Notes under the pieces: generated by a model
What the model was told of the DNA's origin: nothing
The model's input: only the letters and a program-made list of their open reading frames with translations
The model's database searches: none
Made by a program: the position numbers and the translations under genes
Source: Rhodoferax sp.
GTDB lineage: Bacteria > Pseudomonadota > Gammaproteobacteria > Burkholderiales > Burkholderiaceae_C
Direction of reading: 5' to 3'
Assembly (NCBI GenBank): GCA_013791765.1
Contig: VMTC01000107.1
Coordinates: 1 to 64,000, forward strand
DNA length: 64,000 bases
Part shown: one piece after another, positions 19,776 to 31,102 of the stretch
How the letters are laid out: each line of letters begins with the position of its first letter
How positions within the stretch are numbered: position 1 is the stretch's first letter

Positions 19776-20025
19776 AACAATTCCAAAATTTGCCGACGAA
19801 GCGCAAGAGCGCGCGTTCTGGGAAGCGAATGATTCCACCGATTACCTCGACTGGTCGAAAGCCAACAAGGTGACCTTGCCCAACTTGAAGCCTACGACCA
19901 AGACGATTTCGCTTCGACTGCCGCAACATTTGCTGGACTCCATCAAAGCAGCCGCAAATTCCCGGGATGTACCCTACCAATCATTGATCAAGATTTGGCT
20001 GCAAGAGAAAGTGCACGTTCATTGA
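19759..20025 (+). CDS. brnA: BrnA family antitoxin (CopG/RHH type)
   Basis: This 88-residue protein has a toxin-binding N-terminal part (FWEANDSTDYLDWSKA near residues 19-34) and a ribbon-helix-helix DNA-binding part (TKTISLRLPQHLLDSIKAAA near residues 51-70), as in CopG-type BrnA antitoxins. It would bind BrnT and repress the brnTA promoter. The start overlaps brnT, and AGGAG lies about 12 bases upstream. The pair sits within the accessory island, upstream of the IS91-family gene. Confidence 0.88.
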   Translation: MNKQHKTIPKFADEAQERAFWEANDSTDYLDWSKANKVTLPNLKPTTKTISLRLPQHLLDSIKAAANSRDVPYQSLIKIWLQEKVHVH

Positions 20026-20450
20026 TGACCGCGCAATTTGCGTGACCTGGGCGCGCTCAAGTGGAGGAGCTGACGCGCTTCGCTGCAGAAGCGGGCCGCT
20101 GCTGTTGCCGTTACGAGGTGCGCACGCCTGAAGAGTTTGCAGCGGGCCACTGACTGTTGAAGACCCTTATGCAGAGCTCTGCATTGGACTAACCCGCTGA
20201 CGCGTGAACTGGTTCGCTAGCCCCGCAGGCCACCTCGGACTTTTCAACAATCTCCTTTTGCAGGACGATGAAGTCGCTGTTCGCAGCACTTCATCCCTTC
20301 AATTTGCAAAGGAGCCTGGCCACCACTTCACGCTATTTGAAGATTGCCACCAGCACCGTGTGTGCAACGGTCAGTCCGTTCGATCTATTGCCAAAGATTG
20401 ACCCACCCCAATCCCCGGCCAGTCCAGCGGTTCATTTCTGAGGACTTAGC
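20026..20450. other. Spacer with gene remnants and a 14-bp palindrome
   Basis: This 425-bp stretch holds no intact gene. A plus-strand frame from about 20061 to 20153 (VEELTRFAAEAGRCCCRYEV, then RTPEEFAAGH and stop) looks like the end of a lost gene that I cannot name. TGCAGAGCTCTGCA near 20170 is a perfect palindrome and may belong to the end of the IS91-type element. The rest holds nothing I recognise. Confidence 0.4.
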
Positions 20451-21650
20451 TTGCGCCCTGTCGGGCTGGAGGTGGCGGATATATTTCGCCAGGTCGGCCC
20501 GTCCTACCGTGAAGACCATGCGTCGGCCCTGAGCCGCGGGCAACGCCGCGTCATGAGTGCCATCGAGCAATGTCGCACTGCGGCGCTTGGTGGCCATCTG
20601 GAGCAGTGCGATTCCTGCGGTCACCAGCGCATCGCATTCAACAGTTGCAGGAATCGGCACTGTCCAAAGTGCCAGTCACTGGCGCGCGCTCAGTGGCTTG
20701 AGGACCGGCAGACTGAACTGCTGCCGGTCGAGTATTTCCACGTAGTCTTCACCGTGCCGCAGGAGATTGCCGCGATCGCGTACCAGAACAAGACGGTGGT
20801 GTACGACATCCTGTTTCGCGCCACTGCCCAGACGCTGCGCACCATTGCCGGTGACCCCAAACACCTGGGTGCCGAGATCGGCTTTGTCGCCATCTTGCAC
20901 ACCTGGGGGCAGAACCTGCTGCATCACCCGCATTTGCACTGCGTGGTGCCAGGTGGTGGAATAGCGCCAAGCGGTGAGCGCTGGATCTCGTGCCGTCCAG
21001 GCTTTTTCTTGCCGGTGCGGGTTCTCTCCCGGTTGTTTCGTCGCCTGTTCATCGCTCAGTTACAACTGGCCTTCGATCACGGCGAGCTGCAATTCTTCAA
21101 TAGTCTTGAGGCGCTGCGCAATCGCGTTGCCTTCGCCAAATATCTGGCGCCGGTATCGCGTGCCGAGTGGGTGGTCTACGCCAAGGCGCCTTTTGGTGGC
21201 CCCAAGCAGGTGCTGGAATATCTTGGCCGTTACACCCATCGCGTGGCGATCTCCAACAACCGCCTGCGCGAGTTCAGTGATGGGGCCGTCACCTTCGCCT
21301 GGAAGGACTATCGCCACGAGTCACGCAACAAAACCATGCGCCTGGACGCACACGAGTTCATTCGCCGCTTCTTGCTGCATGTTCTGCCATCGGGATTCCA
21401 ACGAATCCGCCACTACGGGCTGCTGGCCAATCGCTATCGCGAGCTCAGGCTGACCCAGTGTCGGGACTTGCTGGGGGCACCAGCGCCGGCGGCGGTGCCG
21501 CTCGATACTGAGGACTACCGCGACCGCTATCAGCGCCTCACAGGCGTATCGCTGCGTGACTGCCCCCATTGCAGGCATGGACAGATGGTACGCATCGAAA
21601 CTTTCCTGCCAAGGACCTTGCCACGCGGACCACCGCCCACGGCACCATAA
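20451..21650 (+). mobile_element. IS91-family transposase gene
   Basis: This 399-residue Y2-type rolling-circle transposase has an N-terminal zinc-binding domain (CDSCGHQ, then NSCRNRHCPKCQ near residue 70), the HUH-like metal motif HPHLHCVVPGGG near residue 162 and a catalytic-tyrosine region YLGRYTHR near residue 265. A TTG start is used because GAGGA lies six bases upstream and homology starts there. The frame looks intact. IS91 elements lack inverted repeats, so the borders cannot be set from one copy. No partner tyrosine recombinase gene is present. Confidence 0.88.
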
Positions 21651-22337
21651 ACACAGACTTGGCCACATTCACCATCGCTTCTCGGTCGGTATCTCGAGGC
21701 GATAGTTACCACTTTGTCTTCTCTTGCTGCTACCTGGTCATGGCGGTGCGTCACCCCGAAAAGTATCCACAACGGGCACGCAAACGCCGCACAATCTTCG
21801 CCTGCACGCCAGCCTTACGCAACTCAACTGTCAGCAGCTTCGTACGTATGCGCCGCCAATGCGTGCGCTTCTGATTCAATACCCATAGCACGCCACTGTC
21901 TCGGGTGGCGGCTTAGTCCAACGGGATCTTTAGCCTACCGTTCGCGGAACGGCCACCTCAGCATTGATTAACCTCATCAGCCCGCGACCGCCAGGCTAAA
22001 GACTCTCTGCACTATGCATAAAGACCCATTGCCGTCATCTGGCCTTCCCAAATGCCCACCAGATAGCTGTCATTGAGAGCCACGATTTGGCAGCCAGATT
22101 GATGCGATCAGGCGTTGTAAAGCGGTCGGTCGATCAATACCATCCAGCAGCAGGTGACAACGCGTGAGGTCTGCAGTTTTGGCTATGCCGGTTCTATGTT
22201 CCATTGCTCCCTAAACCTCAACGTGGCTGGTTTCACCATTGCGGCGGTCAGGTAAGCTCGCGCGCAGCGGCATTCGTGCAAGACGCCCAACCGGCAACGC
22301 TTTTCGTTGCTCAACACCACCATCGCGAAACTAAAAA
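21651..22337. other. Non-coding DNA downstream of the IS91-type gene
   Basis: These 687 bp lack a convincing gene. CTCTGCACTATGCATAAAGAC near 22005 resembles, in reverse, the TTATGCAGAGC segment near 20167 before the transposase, so the element may extend to about 22.0 kb. The last 100 bp would contain the peptidase promoter, but no strong -35/-10 pair stands out. Confidence 0.35.
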
Positions 22338-24428
22338 ATGTCATTTTTTCAATTCAAACACCTTGGGTCGGGCAAGGTCTGGGGCCTTCTCGGCGTGGCC
22401 ACCGCAGCACTGCTGGTGTTTGCAGCTACGGCCGCACAGCCCGCCACTGCCGCTGCCGAGTCGTCGGCGTCCACCCCAGCGCTGATTCCGCTTGAGCGCT
22501 TCTTTCAGCACCAAGCGGTGCTGGACGCGAAGCTGTCCCCCTCGGGCAAAAAGCTCGCCGTGAGCACCTCGCGCGGAGGAACGCGCGTCGGCCTGGTCGT
22601 GATTGATTTGGCGGCTGCGAATCCAGAGGCAGTGTCGGTTGCCGCATTCACAGATGCCGACATCTCCCAATTCGACTGGGTAGGCGACAACCGCCTGGTC
22701 TTTAGCCTGGTCGATCTGGAGACTGGCAGCGGCGAGGACAGGCGTTCTGCACCGGGCCTGTACGCAGTGGGCCCGGACGGAAGCGAGTTGTTGCTGTTGG
22801 TCAGACGCCAGTGGAAGCCATTTTTGGTGGACGGTCGGAATCGTGACCATTCTCTGGAATGGAATCACCGCCTGCTGACAGTGCCGCTGCAACAAGAGGG
22901 CGTCAACCCCGAGGAGGTGGTCATAGGCAAACTGATTTTTGCTGACAATAAAATCGAGTCGATTGCACCGATGTGGTTGAACGTTCGCAGCGGGCGCACT
23001 CGCAGCACCGACCTGCATGCTCCATCAGGAACCGTTGACTGGATGTTCGACAGCAAGGGCCAGGCGCGGGTCGCCAGAACCGTAGTTAAAGGGCGGACGG
23101 CCTTGCATTGGCGCGGTCCTGGTGAAACCCAATGGCGCCAGCTGGTTGAAAGCGACTTGCTTGACCCGCCATTTTTACCCGTGGCGGTGGACGATACTGG
23201 CAACCTCTACGTGACTTCCGACGAAGGTCCTGAACGATTTTCGGTGCTGAGTCGGTTTGATTTCGAAAAGGGAGTTCCTCAGAAACCGGCTCTCGTCACA
23301 ACGCCGGGTTTTGATTTCACCGGCGGCATGGTGATGGATCGTGCCGGTTCGCAAGCGCTGGGCGTGCGGGTAGAAACAGACGCCGAGCAAACTGTCTGGT
23401 TCGACGAGGGCATGAAGCGCATGCAGGTCGTGGCTGATGCGCACCTGCCCGGCCGTGTCAATCGGCTAAGTTGCCGGCGATGCGGCGCGGACGATATGGT
23501 GGTCTTGGTGCGCTCTTTCTCCGACCGGGACCCGGGAAGCCTTTACCACTATGAGGTCGCGACGAAGCGCTGGCGCGCAATCGGCAATGTGATGGACGAT
23601 ATCGACCCCAATCGCATGGCCACGGTCGATCTGCATCGCATCAAGGCCCGCGATGGCCGCGATCTGCCGGTTTGGTTGACGCAACCGGCGGGATTCAAAC
23701 CAGGTCAACCGGCTCCCGCCGTAGTACTGGTGCACGGCGGCCCCTGGGTGCGTGGCGGGCATTGGAAGTGGCAGCCGTTCGAACAGTTCCTGGCCTCGCG
23801 CGGCTACCTCGTCATCAGCCCCGAATTTCGCGGCAGCACCGGCTATGGCGACGCTCATTACCGCGCCGGCTGGAAGCAATGGGGTCAGACCATGCAGGAC
23901 GATGTGGCCGACGCGTTGCTGTGGGCGCAAAAACAGGGTTTGGCCAGCGACAAGGCCTGCATCGCAGGTGCCAGTTATGGCGGCTACAGCACGCTGATGG
24001 GGTTGGTGCGAAATCCAGAGTTGTACCGCTGCGGCGTTGCTTGGGTGGCGGTGACCGATCCCGCCTTGTTCCTTGACGGGGCTTGGTGGGTTGATGACGA
24101 TATCAGTGCGAGTGGGCGTCGCTACCAGTTGCCGCAGTTGGTGGGCGACGTCGTGAAGGACGCCGACATGCTCACGGCCAACTCGCCATTAGCCCAGTTT
24201 AAACGCATCAAAGCGCCGCTGCTCCTGGCCTTTGGTGAGAGTGACCTTCGCGTGCCCCTGGTGCATGGTGAGCGCCTTCGTGCGGCGCTGCACGAAGCGG
24301 GGCGTCCCCCCGAATGGGTCACTTATTCAGATGAAGGTCACAGCTGGCGCCTGGTGAGCACCAACGTGGATTTCGCGCGCAGAGTCGAAATATTTCTGGG
24401 TCAGCATCTGAAGGTAGACGGGCCATGA
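22338..24428 (+). CDS. S9 family (prolyl oligopeptidase-type) peptidase
   Basis: This 696-residue protein starts with a signal-like hydrophobic segment (VWGLLGVATAALLVFAATAA, residues 14-33) and is likely exported. A beta-propeller-like middle is followed by an alpha/beta hydrolase domain from about residue 445, with the oxyanion strand VLVHGGPW. The catalytic triad is the Ser of GASYGGYS near residue 548, the Asp of FGESDLRVPL and the His of DEGHSWR. It would cleave short peptides, as S9 acylaminoacyl or dipeptidyl peptidases do. Nothing links it to the neighbouring mobile genes except location. Confidence 0.88.
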   Translation: MSFFQFKHLGSGKVWGLLGVATAALLVFAATAAQPATAAAESSASTPALIPLERFFQHQAVLDAKLSPSGKKLAVSTSRGGTRVGLVVIDLAAANPEAVSVAAFTDADISQFDWVGDNRLVFSLVDLETGSGEDRRSAPGLYAVGPDGSELLLLVRRQWKPFLVDGRNRDHSLEWNHRLLTVPLQQEGVNPEEVVIGKLIFADNKIESIAPMWLNVRSGRTRSTDLHAPSGTVDWMFDSKGQARVARTVVKGRTALHWRGPGETQWRQLVESDLLDPPFLPVAVDDTGNLYVTSDEGPERFSVLSRFDFEKGVPQKPALVTTPGFDFTGGMVMDRAGSQALGVRVETDAEQTVWFDEGMKRMQVVADAHLPGRVNRLSCRRCGADDMVVLVRSFSDRDPGSLYHYEVATKRWRAIGNVMDDIDPNRMATVDLHRIKARDGRDLPVWLTQPAGFKPGQPAPAVVLVHGGPWVRGGHWKWQPFEQFLASRGYLVISPEFRGSTGYGDAHYRAGWKQWGQTMQDDVADALLWAQKQGLASDKACIAGASYGGYSTLMGLVRNPELYRCGVAWVAVTDPALFLDGAWWVDDDISASGRRYQLPQLVGDVVKDADMLTANSPLAQFKRIKAPLLLAFGESDLRVPLVHGERLRAALHEAGRPPEWVTYSDEGHSWRLVSTNVDFARRVEIFLGQHLKVDGP

Positions 24429-24763
24429 AGGCGGCGCTGATGCTCCGGGCAGCGGTCGTGCAGAGTCAGCTGCCACTCAACTTACGGTTCCGTTTTTTTT
24501 TGGATATTCCGCAGGCGTACCACGACATCACTTCAATTCACAATTCAAATTTATAAAGGACCATTTCATATCCAGTGATGCATTCAGTTACATTCGGACG
24601 TGCATTGCGTTCTCGTGAAACGCGGCAAAGTTTCTTATGGATTATCCCGGATAAACAAATGCAGACTGAGCTTGGACCAGTTGACAACGAATCTATCAGT
24701 GCGCACGAACGCGTGACTGATTGACAACAAAAACCTTTCTGTTTGGGAAATGAAGAGGAAATT
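24429..24763. other. Spacer before the RHS gene
   Basis: These 335 bp are more AT-rich than their neighbours. No gene or convincing terminator is visible. A 95-codon minus-strand frame (24538-24825) overlaps the RHS start and shows no protein-like features. The RHS promoter should be here. Confidence 0.4.
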
Positions 24764-27700
24764 ATGTTCAAGTTGCTCTGTGTGCTCGGGACAAGGAAAA
24801 ACAGGATCCGATTTGGTCTGTCCACGGTGGTATTTGCTGCTTTCTTACTCTTTCATCAATCAGTCTTAGCTATTCCTCCTGGCGATTCAATATTGCACTT
24901 GACTGACGGCGGGGAGGATCAAGCTCCGGCCCTATCCGCCGTATTCATAACCGGCACTGCTCCGTGGAAACCGGCGCCCCCGACGCCGCCGGCGGCGATT
25001 CAGCCAAGTAGGCCAACGGGTTCAGAAAGAGGATCTGGTGGTGGGGGCTCGCCCGGTCCTGCCGACCCCGGTCAATCGGAGGCGGAGAAGCCGGCGTCAG
25101 ACGGTAATACTGACCCCGGCAGTTGTGCTAACGGACAAAATCCGAATCCGAGTTCACAATTTCCTGTCATCATCGCCACTGGTGAGAAATACAAGGACCA
25201 ACAGGATTTTGCCGCGGGTAGCGTCTACGGGTTGAGTCTGTCGCGCACCTATCGCAGCTTCGGTTCGACCTCCACGATGTTTGGACCGAAGTGGCTCTCG
25301 CAGTACGATTATTCGGCACTGAGTTTTTCGGGCTGCTATTCAAACCCCGATTATGGCAATCTGTGTATCCCGCAGACCGTTTACCTTTACGCTTCCGACA
25401 GGAGCGACGTATACCTATACCCGCACCTCAGCCTTTGGAGGCCTGAGTTATAAAGTCAAGAATTCGGCCGCGATGGGCCGTTTTATCTACACGCCATATG
25501 ATGGCTGGACACTCTACAAGAACAAAATCACCTATAGCTTTTCATCGTCCGGCGTCATACAAAAAATTGCCGCCAGCGGTGGCTCAACGTTGCGACAATT
25601 CGTTTACGGCTCCAACCCATATCAGCCCATCCGCGTGTCAAACGGCGCCGGCCAGGCCCTGGAGTTCACGTGGTCCAACGCCCGCGTGATCAAGGTCAAG
25701 GACCCTGCTGCCAATGAATGGAACTACAGCTACGACGCGAACGGGATGCTCGCGTCGGTCATCTCGCCGGGGCCGGCACCCGATATCCGTACCTATTTTT
25801 ATGAAAACACAGCTAACAGGGCACTGCTGACCGGTATCTCCGTCAACGGCATCCGCTATAGCACCTACAAGTACTATCCAGACAGCCGAGTTCAGGAAAG
25901 TGGGCTCGCTGGAGGCGAGCATCGGGACAGCTTTGTCTACAGTAACAACCAGACGACCATAACGAGTGCGACTGGTCAGTCTGTCTCCTACACGTACACT
26001 CAAGTGCAGGGCGCCAAGAAATTGGCGACGGTGTCGCGGTCCACGACGTCAACTTGCCCGGCCGCCAGTGCACAGACGGTATACGACGTGAACGGGTGGG
26101 TCGACTACACGCTCGACTGGAACGGAATCAAGACAGACTATCAATACGACTTGACCGGCAAACTTTTGCAAGTGACCAGCGCAGTCGGTACATCTAGCGC
26201 GGGCACGCGAGTTAACACATGGAGCGGCGACGACCTTGTGAACGTCAGCGTGCGCAACGCGTCCAACCTTGCAGTCGTCAATGTGGCATATACATACGTC
26301 GGGACTACGGGTGGCCTGGCGGCTGGCAGACTCGCCAGTGAGACCACGAGCGACTTGCGTTCCAACACGCAGCGACAGGTTGCTTACAGCTATGCCTTTC
26401 ACCCGAACTCTGTGCTTGCAACAATGACTGTCACTCAAGCAATGCCCGCTGGCAGCGCAACGACGGTCAATAGTTACGACACACTTGGCAATCTGATTTC
26501 GGTGACCAACGCGCTTGGACATCAACTCACTTGGTCCAACTACAACGGGCTGGGTTTGCCGGGACGGGCGACCGATACCAATGGTGGGGTGACCGACTAC
26601 GCTTACGACACCAAAGGCAACTTGGCATCGTCGACCCAGTACGTCAATGGTGGCAGTCGGACTACTACCTATGTGTTCAATAACTCTCACCAGATTACTG
26701 ATATCGCGTATGCCTCGGGTGCGGCAGATCGCTTCGGATATAACGCTGCGGGGCGCCTGGAATACGCCGGCAATGCCCTCAATGAATTTGTTCACCTCGC
26801 TGTTGATGTACCGAGCAACACAGAAAGCACCAGTTCGAATCGACAGGTTGCGACTCTGAGTGGATCAACGCCGGTTGCCAACGCAGCGGGCCAGTTCACC
26901 ACAACGGAGCGCCTGGACTGCCTTGGCAGGCCCTTGACCGACCTTGGAAACAATGGTCAACAAGTGAGTTACACCTACGACAGCAATAGCAATGTCAAGT
27001 CACGCATCGATGCCGCAGGTCGCATGACCAGCTACGACTATGACGCTGGAAATCGGATGATCAGGATCACCGCGCCCGACAACGGAGTCACTACCTTCAG
27101 CTATGACCCGGATGGGTTCCTTCAATCTGTGACCGATCCGCGCCTGCTTAGCACCCAATACAGTTACAACGGCCTTGGCCAGACACTCACCCAGTCCAGC
27201 CCAGATACCGGTACCACCAGCTACTCTTACGATACTGCTGGTCGTTTGGCCAGTGAAACGCGTGCCAACGGACTGGTGATTACCTACACCTGGGACCTGC
27301 TGAACCGTATGACGTCTCGCACCTCGGGCGGCGTCACCGAGAGCTTTGCCTACGACGAAGGCGCCTATGGCAAGGGCCGCTTGACGCGCATCAACGACGC
27401 CACCGGCCAGACCATTTACACCTATGGTGCTGCCGGCGAGCTCCTCAGCCAAAGCAACACCATTTACGGCACCACCTACACAACCAGTTGGACCTACGAC
27501 ACGGCGGGTCGAAAAGTGGGCATGACCTACCCATCTGGATTGAGCCTGACCTACGGGTACGACATCTACGGCCGCTTGTCCAGCGTGTCGAGCAACATCG
27601 GAGGCTCCTGGGCGATTCTTGCCGATTCATTTTTGTACCAACCCGCCACTGATGCTGGTTACGCCTGGCGCTCTGGGAATAATTTGCCACGACTGGTCAC

Positions 27701-29003
27701 ACTCGATACTGACGGTCGCATCACCCAACTGGCCAGCAACGGCGTCCACAGCCTGGGATTCGGCTTTACGCCAACAGATACCATCAGTTCCCTGTCTGAT
27801 AGCGTTTACCCAGCGCTCAGCGCCAGCTTTGGCTACGATGCGAGCGACCGCCTGAGCTCGGTGGCGCGCAGTGGCGACGCGCAGAGTTTTGTTTGGGACA
27901 AAGTGGGCAACCGCACCAGTCAGCAACGCGCCGGGCAAAGTTTCACCTACACCCTGGCATCGAACAGCAACCGCCTGAGTTCTATCAGTGGCGCCAGCGC
28001 GCGCGCCTTTGGCTACGATGCAACGGGCAACCTGACTCAGGACAGCGGCTCAGCGGGCACACGCACCTTTGGCTATGACAGCTTCAACCGCCTGGGTTCG
28101 TTCTACCTGAACGGCTCTCTGACGGGTGACTACCGCAGCAACGCGCTGAACCAGCGCGTCTCCAAAGGGGTGCCGGGCTACAACACGCGCTTTGTCTACG
28201 GTCCATCGGGCGAACTGTTGTATGAGCAGGGACTCAACTCCACCAGCTATGTCTGGATTGGTGGTCAATTACTGGGTATCGCCCGTGCGGGCACGTTCTA
28301 CGCCAGCCACAATGACCATCTGGGACGACCTGAGGTCATGAGCAATGCCAGCGGACAAGTGGTCTGGCGTGCCAGCAACGCCGCCTTTGACCGCAGCGTG
28401 GCGGTGGACACCATTGGCGGCATGAATGTGGGTTTTCCGGGGCAGTATTTTGATACCGAGTCGGGCTACTGGTACAACTGGAACCGTTATTACGACAGCT
28501 CCATTGGGCGCTATACGCAGAGCGACCCTATCGGGCTGGCAGGGGGCGTTAATACTTATGCCTATGTGGGGGGAAATCCGCTGAGCCACGTAGACCCGAT
28601 GGGCTTGAGCTTTGCTTCAGACGTGAGCGATGCGACGGGGGGGTGCAGCAGTAACAGCGTCGTCGATGACGTTGTAAACAGCTTCAACAACGTCCAGGAC
28701 TCCACTTCTCTTCTCAAATCTGGAACATCGCTTGCCCTTGGTGGTGCGGTTGCAAGGCAGTATGGTGGCCTGACTTTCGGTGGCGCCGCAATGGGGCTGG
28801 TCAATGAACTGAGAAGTGGCTACACGGTTACTGGAATCGGGTCGCGGACGTTCGCTCAAGCTGCTGGGACGGCGGGGGCGACCTGGGCTATCAATAGCGT
28901 TCTCATAAAGGGTTCATTCGACGCTGGTGTTTTGGCCGGGTCCATCCTCAGAACGGCGATAAATCGCGCTGCTTCCAGTGCGGCATGCACATGCAAGAAG
29001 TGA
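24764..29003 (+). pseudogene. RHS/YD-repeat polymorphic toxin, split by one frameshift
   Basis: Two frames together encode one RHS protein of about 1,410 residues. The first (24764 onward) has a signal peptide (TVVFAAFLLFHQSVLA), a proline/glycine-rich linker and the start of the RHS shell. The second (to 29003) has many YD repeats (for example [15 protein letters not shown]), the RHS core ending [14 protein letters not shown] and HVDPMGL, and a variable 115-residue tail rich in Gly, Ala and Ser. Dropping one base near 25379 restores [12 protein letters not shown] without a gap. ATG at 24764 follows AGAGGA. RHS proteins encage a C-terminal toxin; this tail matches no toxin I know. Confidence 0.85.
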
Positions 29004-29350
29004 AAGGCATGGAAGCCCGGCAAGGCGAATTGCCGGCCTTGGTTGAAGGGCAAGAATGGAAGTTGTGGCTTGCCGGAGCCATGCTGGCCGTTGCGGGTGT
29101 CGGCTTCTTGATGCCTGATGGCATCGGAAGAACACTGGATATTCCCGGTGGCCCCCGTCACATTGGAAAAAAAATGCTGTGCTTCGCGAGCTTGGGGTGG
29201 GCAGCCTATGCCGTTCGCTGCAGGCATTGCAGACTGCGACTAGTGATGTATGCGATGTCGCACCAAAGCATCGGCCAATGGCTGCATTGGCTGTTGGCCG
29301 TGAAGCGGTGTCCGAAGTGCGGCGCAGACCGTGCTGGTCGGCGACCTTGA
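28985..29350 (+). CDS. Small membrane protein with CxxC pairs; possible RHS immunity protein
   Basis: This 121-residue protein overlaps the last 19 bases of the RHS gene in another frame. It has two hydrophobic helices ([17 protein letters not shown] and [14 protein letters not shown]) and a likely zinc site made of CRHC and CPKC near residues 80 and 112. Immunity genes often sit directly after RHS toxin tips, and the overlap supports co-translation. The zinc-ribbon layout recalls widespread uncharacterised small proteins, so another role is possible. A second ATG six bases on is an alternative start. Confidence 0.6.
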   Translation: MHMQEVKGMEARQGELPALVEGQEWKLWLAGAMLAVAGVGFLMPDGIGRTLDIPGGPRHIGKKMLCFASLGWAAYAVRCRHCRLRLVMYAMSHQSIGQWLHWLLAVKRCPKCGADRAGRRP

Positions 29351-29446
29351 AAGGAGCCCAAGGGTCAAGGAGTCCAAGGGACAGGTCTTGCGTTTTGCCC
29401 CACTGAGCAGCAAGCAAACCCCCATAGCTACTAAAGAACAAAAAAG

Positions 29447-29504
29447 CCACCCGCCACCCCAGCCAGCCGCTAAAGCTGTGGGGTTCGGGTGGTTTCTTTT
29501 TAGC
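29447..29504. terminator. Bidirectional hairpin terminator
   Basis: CCACCCG and CGGGTGG form the outer stem, and CCCCAGC with GCTGTGGGG a nested one. AAAAAAG precedes and TTTCTTTTT follows. It sits between the convergent small membrane protein gene and the ORF6N gene and could end transcripts from both sides. Confidence 0.75.
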
Positions 29505-29519
29505 CGCTGGGGTTGCGCG

Positions 29520-30144
29520 CTACGTCTTCTTGCCCGCCGCCTTTGCCTTGATGCTGGAGGGCTTGCTGGGCTTGTCCACCTGCGTCACAAACCCAATCGG
29601 CCGTTTCGGCGGATCGGGCGGCGTCATCAGCTCGCGAATGGCATCAAACATCTGCTTGAGCTGATTGCGCGTATTGCGGCTAAACGCATCGTGGGTCAGC
29701 TCCAGCCCTTCGGTCTTCAACTCCAGCTCGGCCAGCCGCTTGGCCAGGTCCTGGTGGGTGGCGGCCAGCTCACGCACCCGCACAATGGTGCGCATGATCT
29801 CGATATTGACCGCCACGGCGCGCTCACTGCTGAGCACCGAGGACAACATGGCCACACCTTGCTCGGTGAAGGCGTAAGGCGCGGTGCGCCGACCACCACG
29901 GCCAACGCCGACACCTGCCGCGTTTGAGATCACAGTTTGTGATCTCAAAGAATCCCACTCGTCGGCGGCATTGAGCTGAGACATGAAATCTGCCGGAAAC
30001 CGCCCGGTATTGCGCTTGACCGCCTGCACCACGGCCCGCGTCTCCACGCCATGGAGCTGGGTGGTCGGCATCCAGCATGACGCGCTGGCTGCGCAAAGAC
30101 AGGATGCGGCTTTGAATCAGTGGCTGCAGCGGTGCGGCGCTCAT
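29520..30144 (-). pseudogene. ORF6N-domain protein, frameshifted near the N-terminus
   Basis: The upstream frame from ATG 30144 gives SAAPLQPLIQSRILSLRSQR, then VMLDAD, the usual start of ORF6N proteins. After about 26 residues homology moves to another frame (GVETRAVVQAVKRNTGRFP, then TAPYAFTEQGVAMLSSVLSS), which runs to 29520. Around two bases seem missing near 30070. ORF6N is a phage-type DNA-binding domain, here with a coiled-coil tail (about LAKRLAELELKTEGLELTHD). The body might be translated from an internal ATG at 30071, giving 183 residues, so partial function cannot be excluded. Confidence 0.78.
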
Positions 30145-30334
30145 TGAGCCGCTTTCTGTGCGTTCGGTTTTGCGGCAGGTGCGCTGGCCAGCGTCACCAA
30201 AATCCTCGAATTGGACCTCCAGGAACCTGCCGGTCGTGGAGGTCGGCTTACGCTGCACAACCGACGATCACATGAATCGATCCCTGCCATTCAGCTTCAC
30301 TACTTGTCTGTCGTGATTGCAACGAGGATTTCAA

Positions 30335-31072
30335 CTACCCAAACTGCGCAGACCCAGCCAGCGCGCGCAAACGCTGATGGGCAGCGTCTTCCAGATCCGG
30401 CGGCACCGACTGCCTGGAATTCAGGTAATGGTTGCTGAACACTTCCAGATAAGTCTCCAGCACCTCGGCTGCATGCGGCTCGCCGCCCAATGCCAGGCAC
30501 AGCGCCGCCACCTCCGAGGTGCACAGGTGCTCAGCGCGGGTCGAACGGCGCAGGCGGTAGCGCGAGAGTTGCTCGGGCTGCAGGCTGAGCACCGGCAGGT
30601 GGTCAAGGTAGGGGCTTTTGCGAAACATCTTGCGCGCCTCTGACCAGGTCGCATCCAGCAGGACGAACAGCGGGCGCTTGCCGGGAAGCGCGGGCACCTC
30701 GGTCACGACCCGCTCTGGGGCAGCGTACTCGCCGGGAAACACCAGATAGGGCGCCCACTGCGGGTCGGCCAGCAGAGTCAGCAAGGCGGGGTCCACCTGC
30801 GTGCGCGACCAGCCAAAAGCGGCAGTGTCCGGTACCACGTCGGCGATCAACCAGCCGGTGTTGCTGGGTTTGAGCGGCTCCATGTCACCCATGATCAGGC
30901 ACATGCCAGCGCGAGTCGTCACCTGGGGGCACAAGGCGCACAGGCAGTGGCTGAAGAGGACGCGGCAATCAGGGCAGCGCGGCGCGTGCGAACCCCGGGG
31001 AACAAAGGGCTTGCCAAGGCACGCCAGGCTGGCCAAGCGCTCTTCGCGCAGGCGGGCAACCGCGTGCTTCAT
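30335..31072 (-). CDS. tapT: DTW-domain tRNA-uridine aminocarboxypropyltransferase
   Basis: This 245-residue DTW-domain protein has an N-terminal zinc-binding cysteine group (CPDCRVLFSHCLCALC, residues 33-48) and the name-giving motif as LLDATWSEARKM near residue 142. The C-terminal half includes PYLDHLPVLSLQPEQLSRYR and a CTSEVAAL segment. DTW enzymes transfer the aminocarboxypropyl group of S-adenosylmethionine to uridine in tRNA (acp3U). It lies 30 bp downstream of topB on the same strand. A decayed partial copy of this gene lies at 17.9-18.3 kb. Confidence 0.85.
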   Translation of the reverse strand: MKHAVARLREERLASLACLGKPFVPRGSHAPRCPDCRVLFSHCLCALCPQVTTRAGMCLIMGDMEPLKPSNTGWLIADVVPDTAAFGWSRTQVDPALLTLLADPQWAPYLVFPGEYAAPERVVTEVPALPGKRPLFVLLDATWSEARKMFRKSPYLDHLPVLSLQPEQLSRYRLRRSTRAEHLCTSEVAALCLALGGEPHAAEVLETYLEVFSNHYLNSRQSVPPDLEDAAHQRLRALAGSAQFG

Positions 31073-31102
31073 GGCGCTGCCCCTAAATCACTATTTCGTG
31101 CC

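Noticed and set aside
24538..24825. A 95-codon minus-strand frame before the RHS gene
   Set aside because: It overlaps the RHS start and leader and has no ribosome site or family match.
25360..25390. Programmed frameshifting as the explanation for the split RHS gene
   Set aside because: No slippery heptamer or stimulatory structure is evident at the join, so a simple one-base insertion or a sequencing error is more likely.
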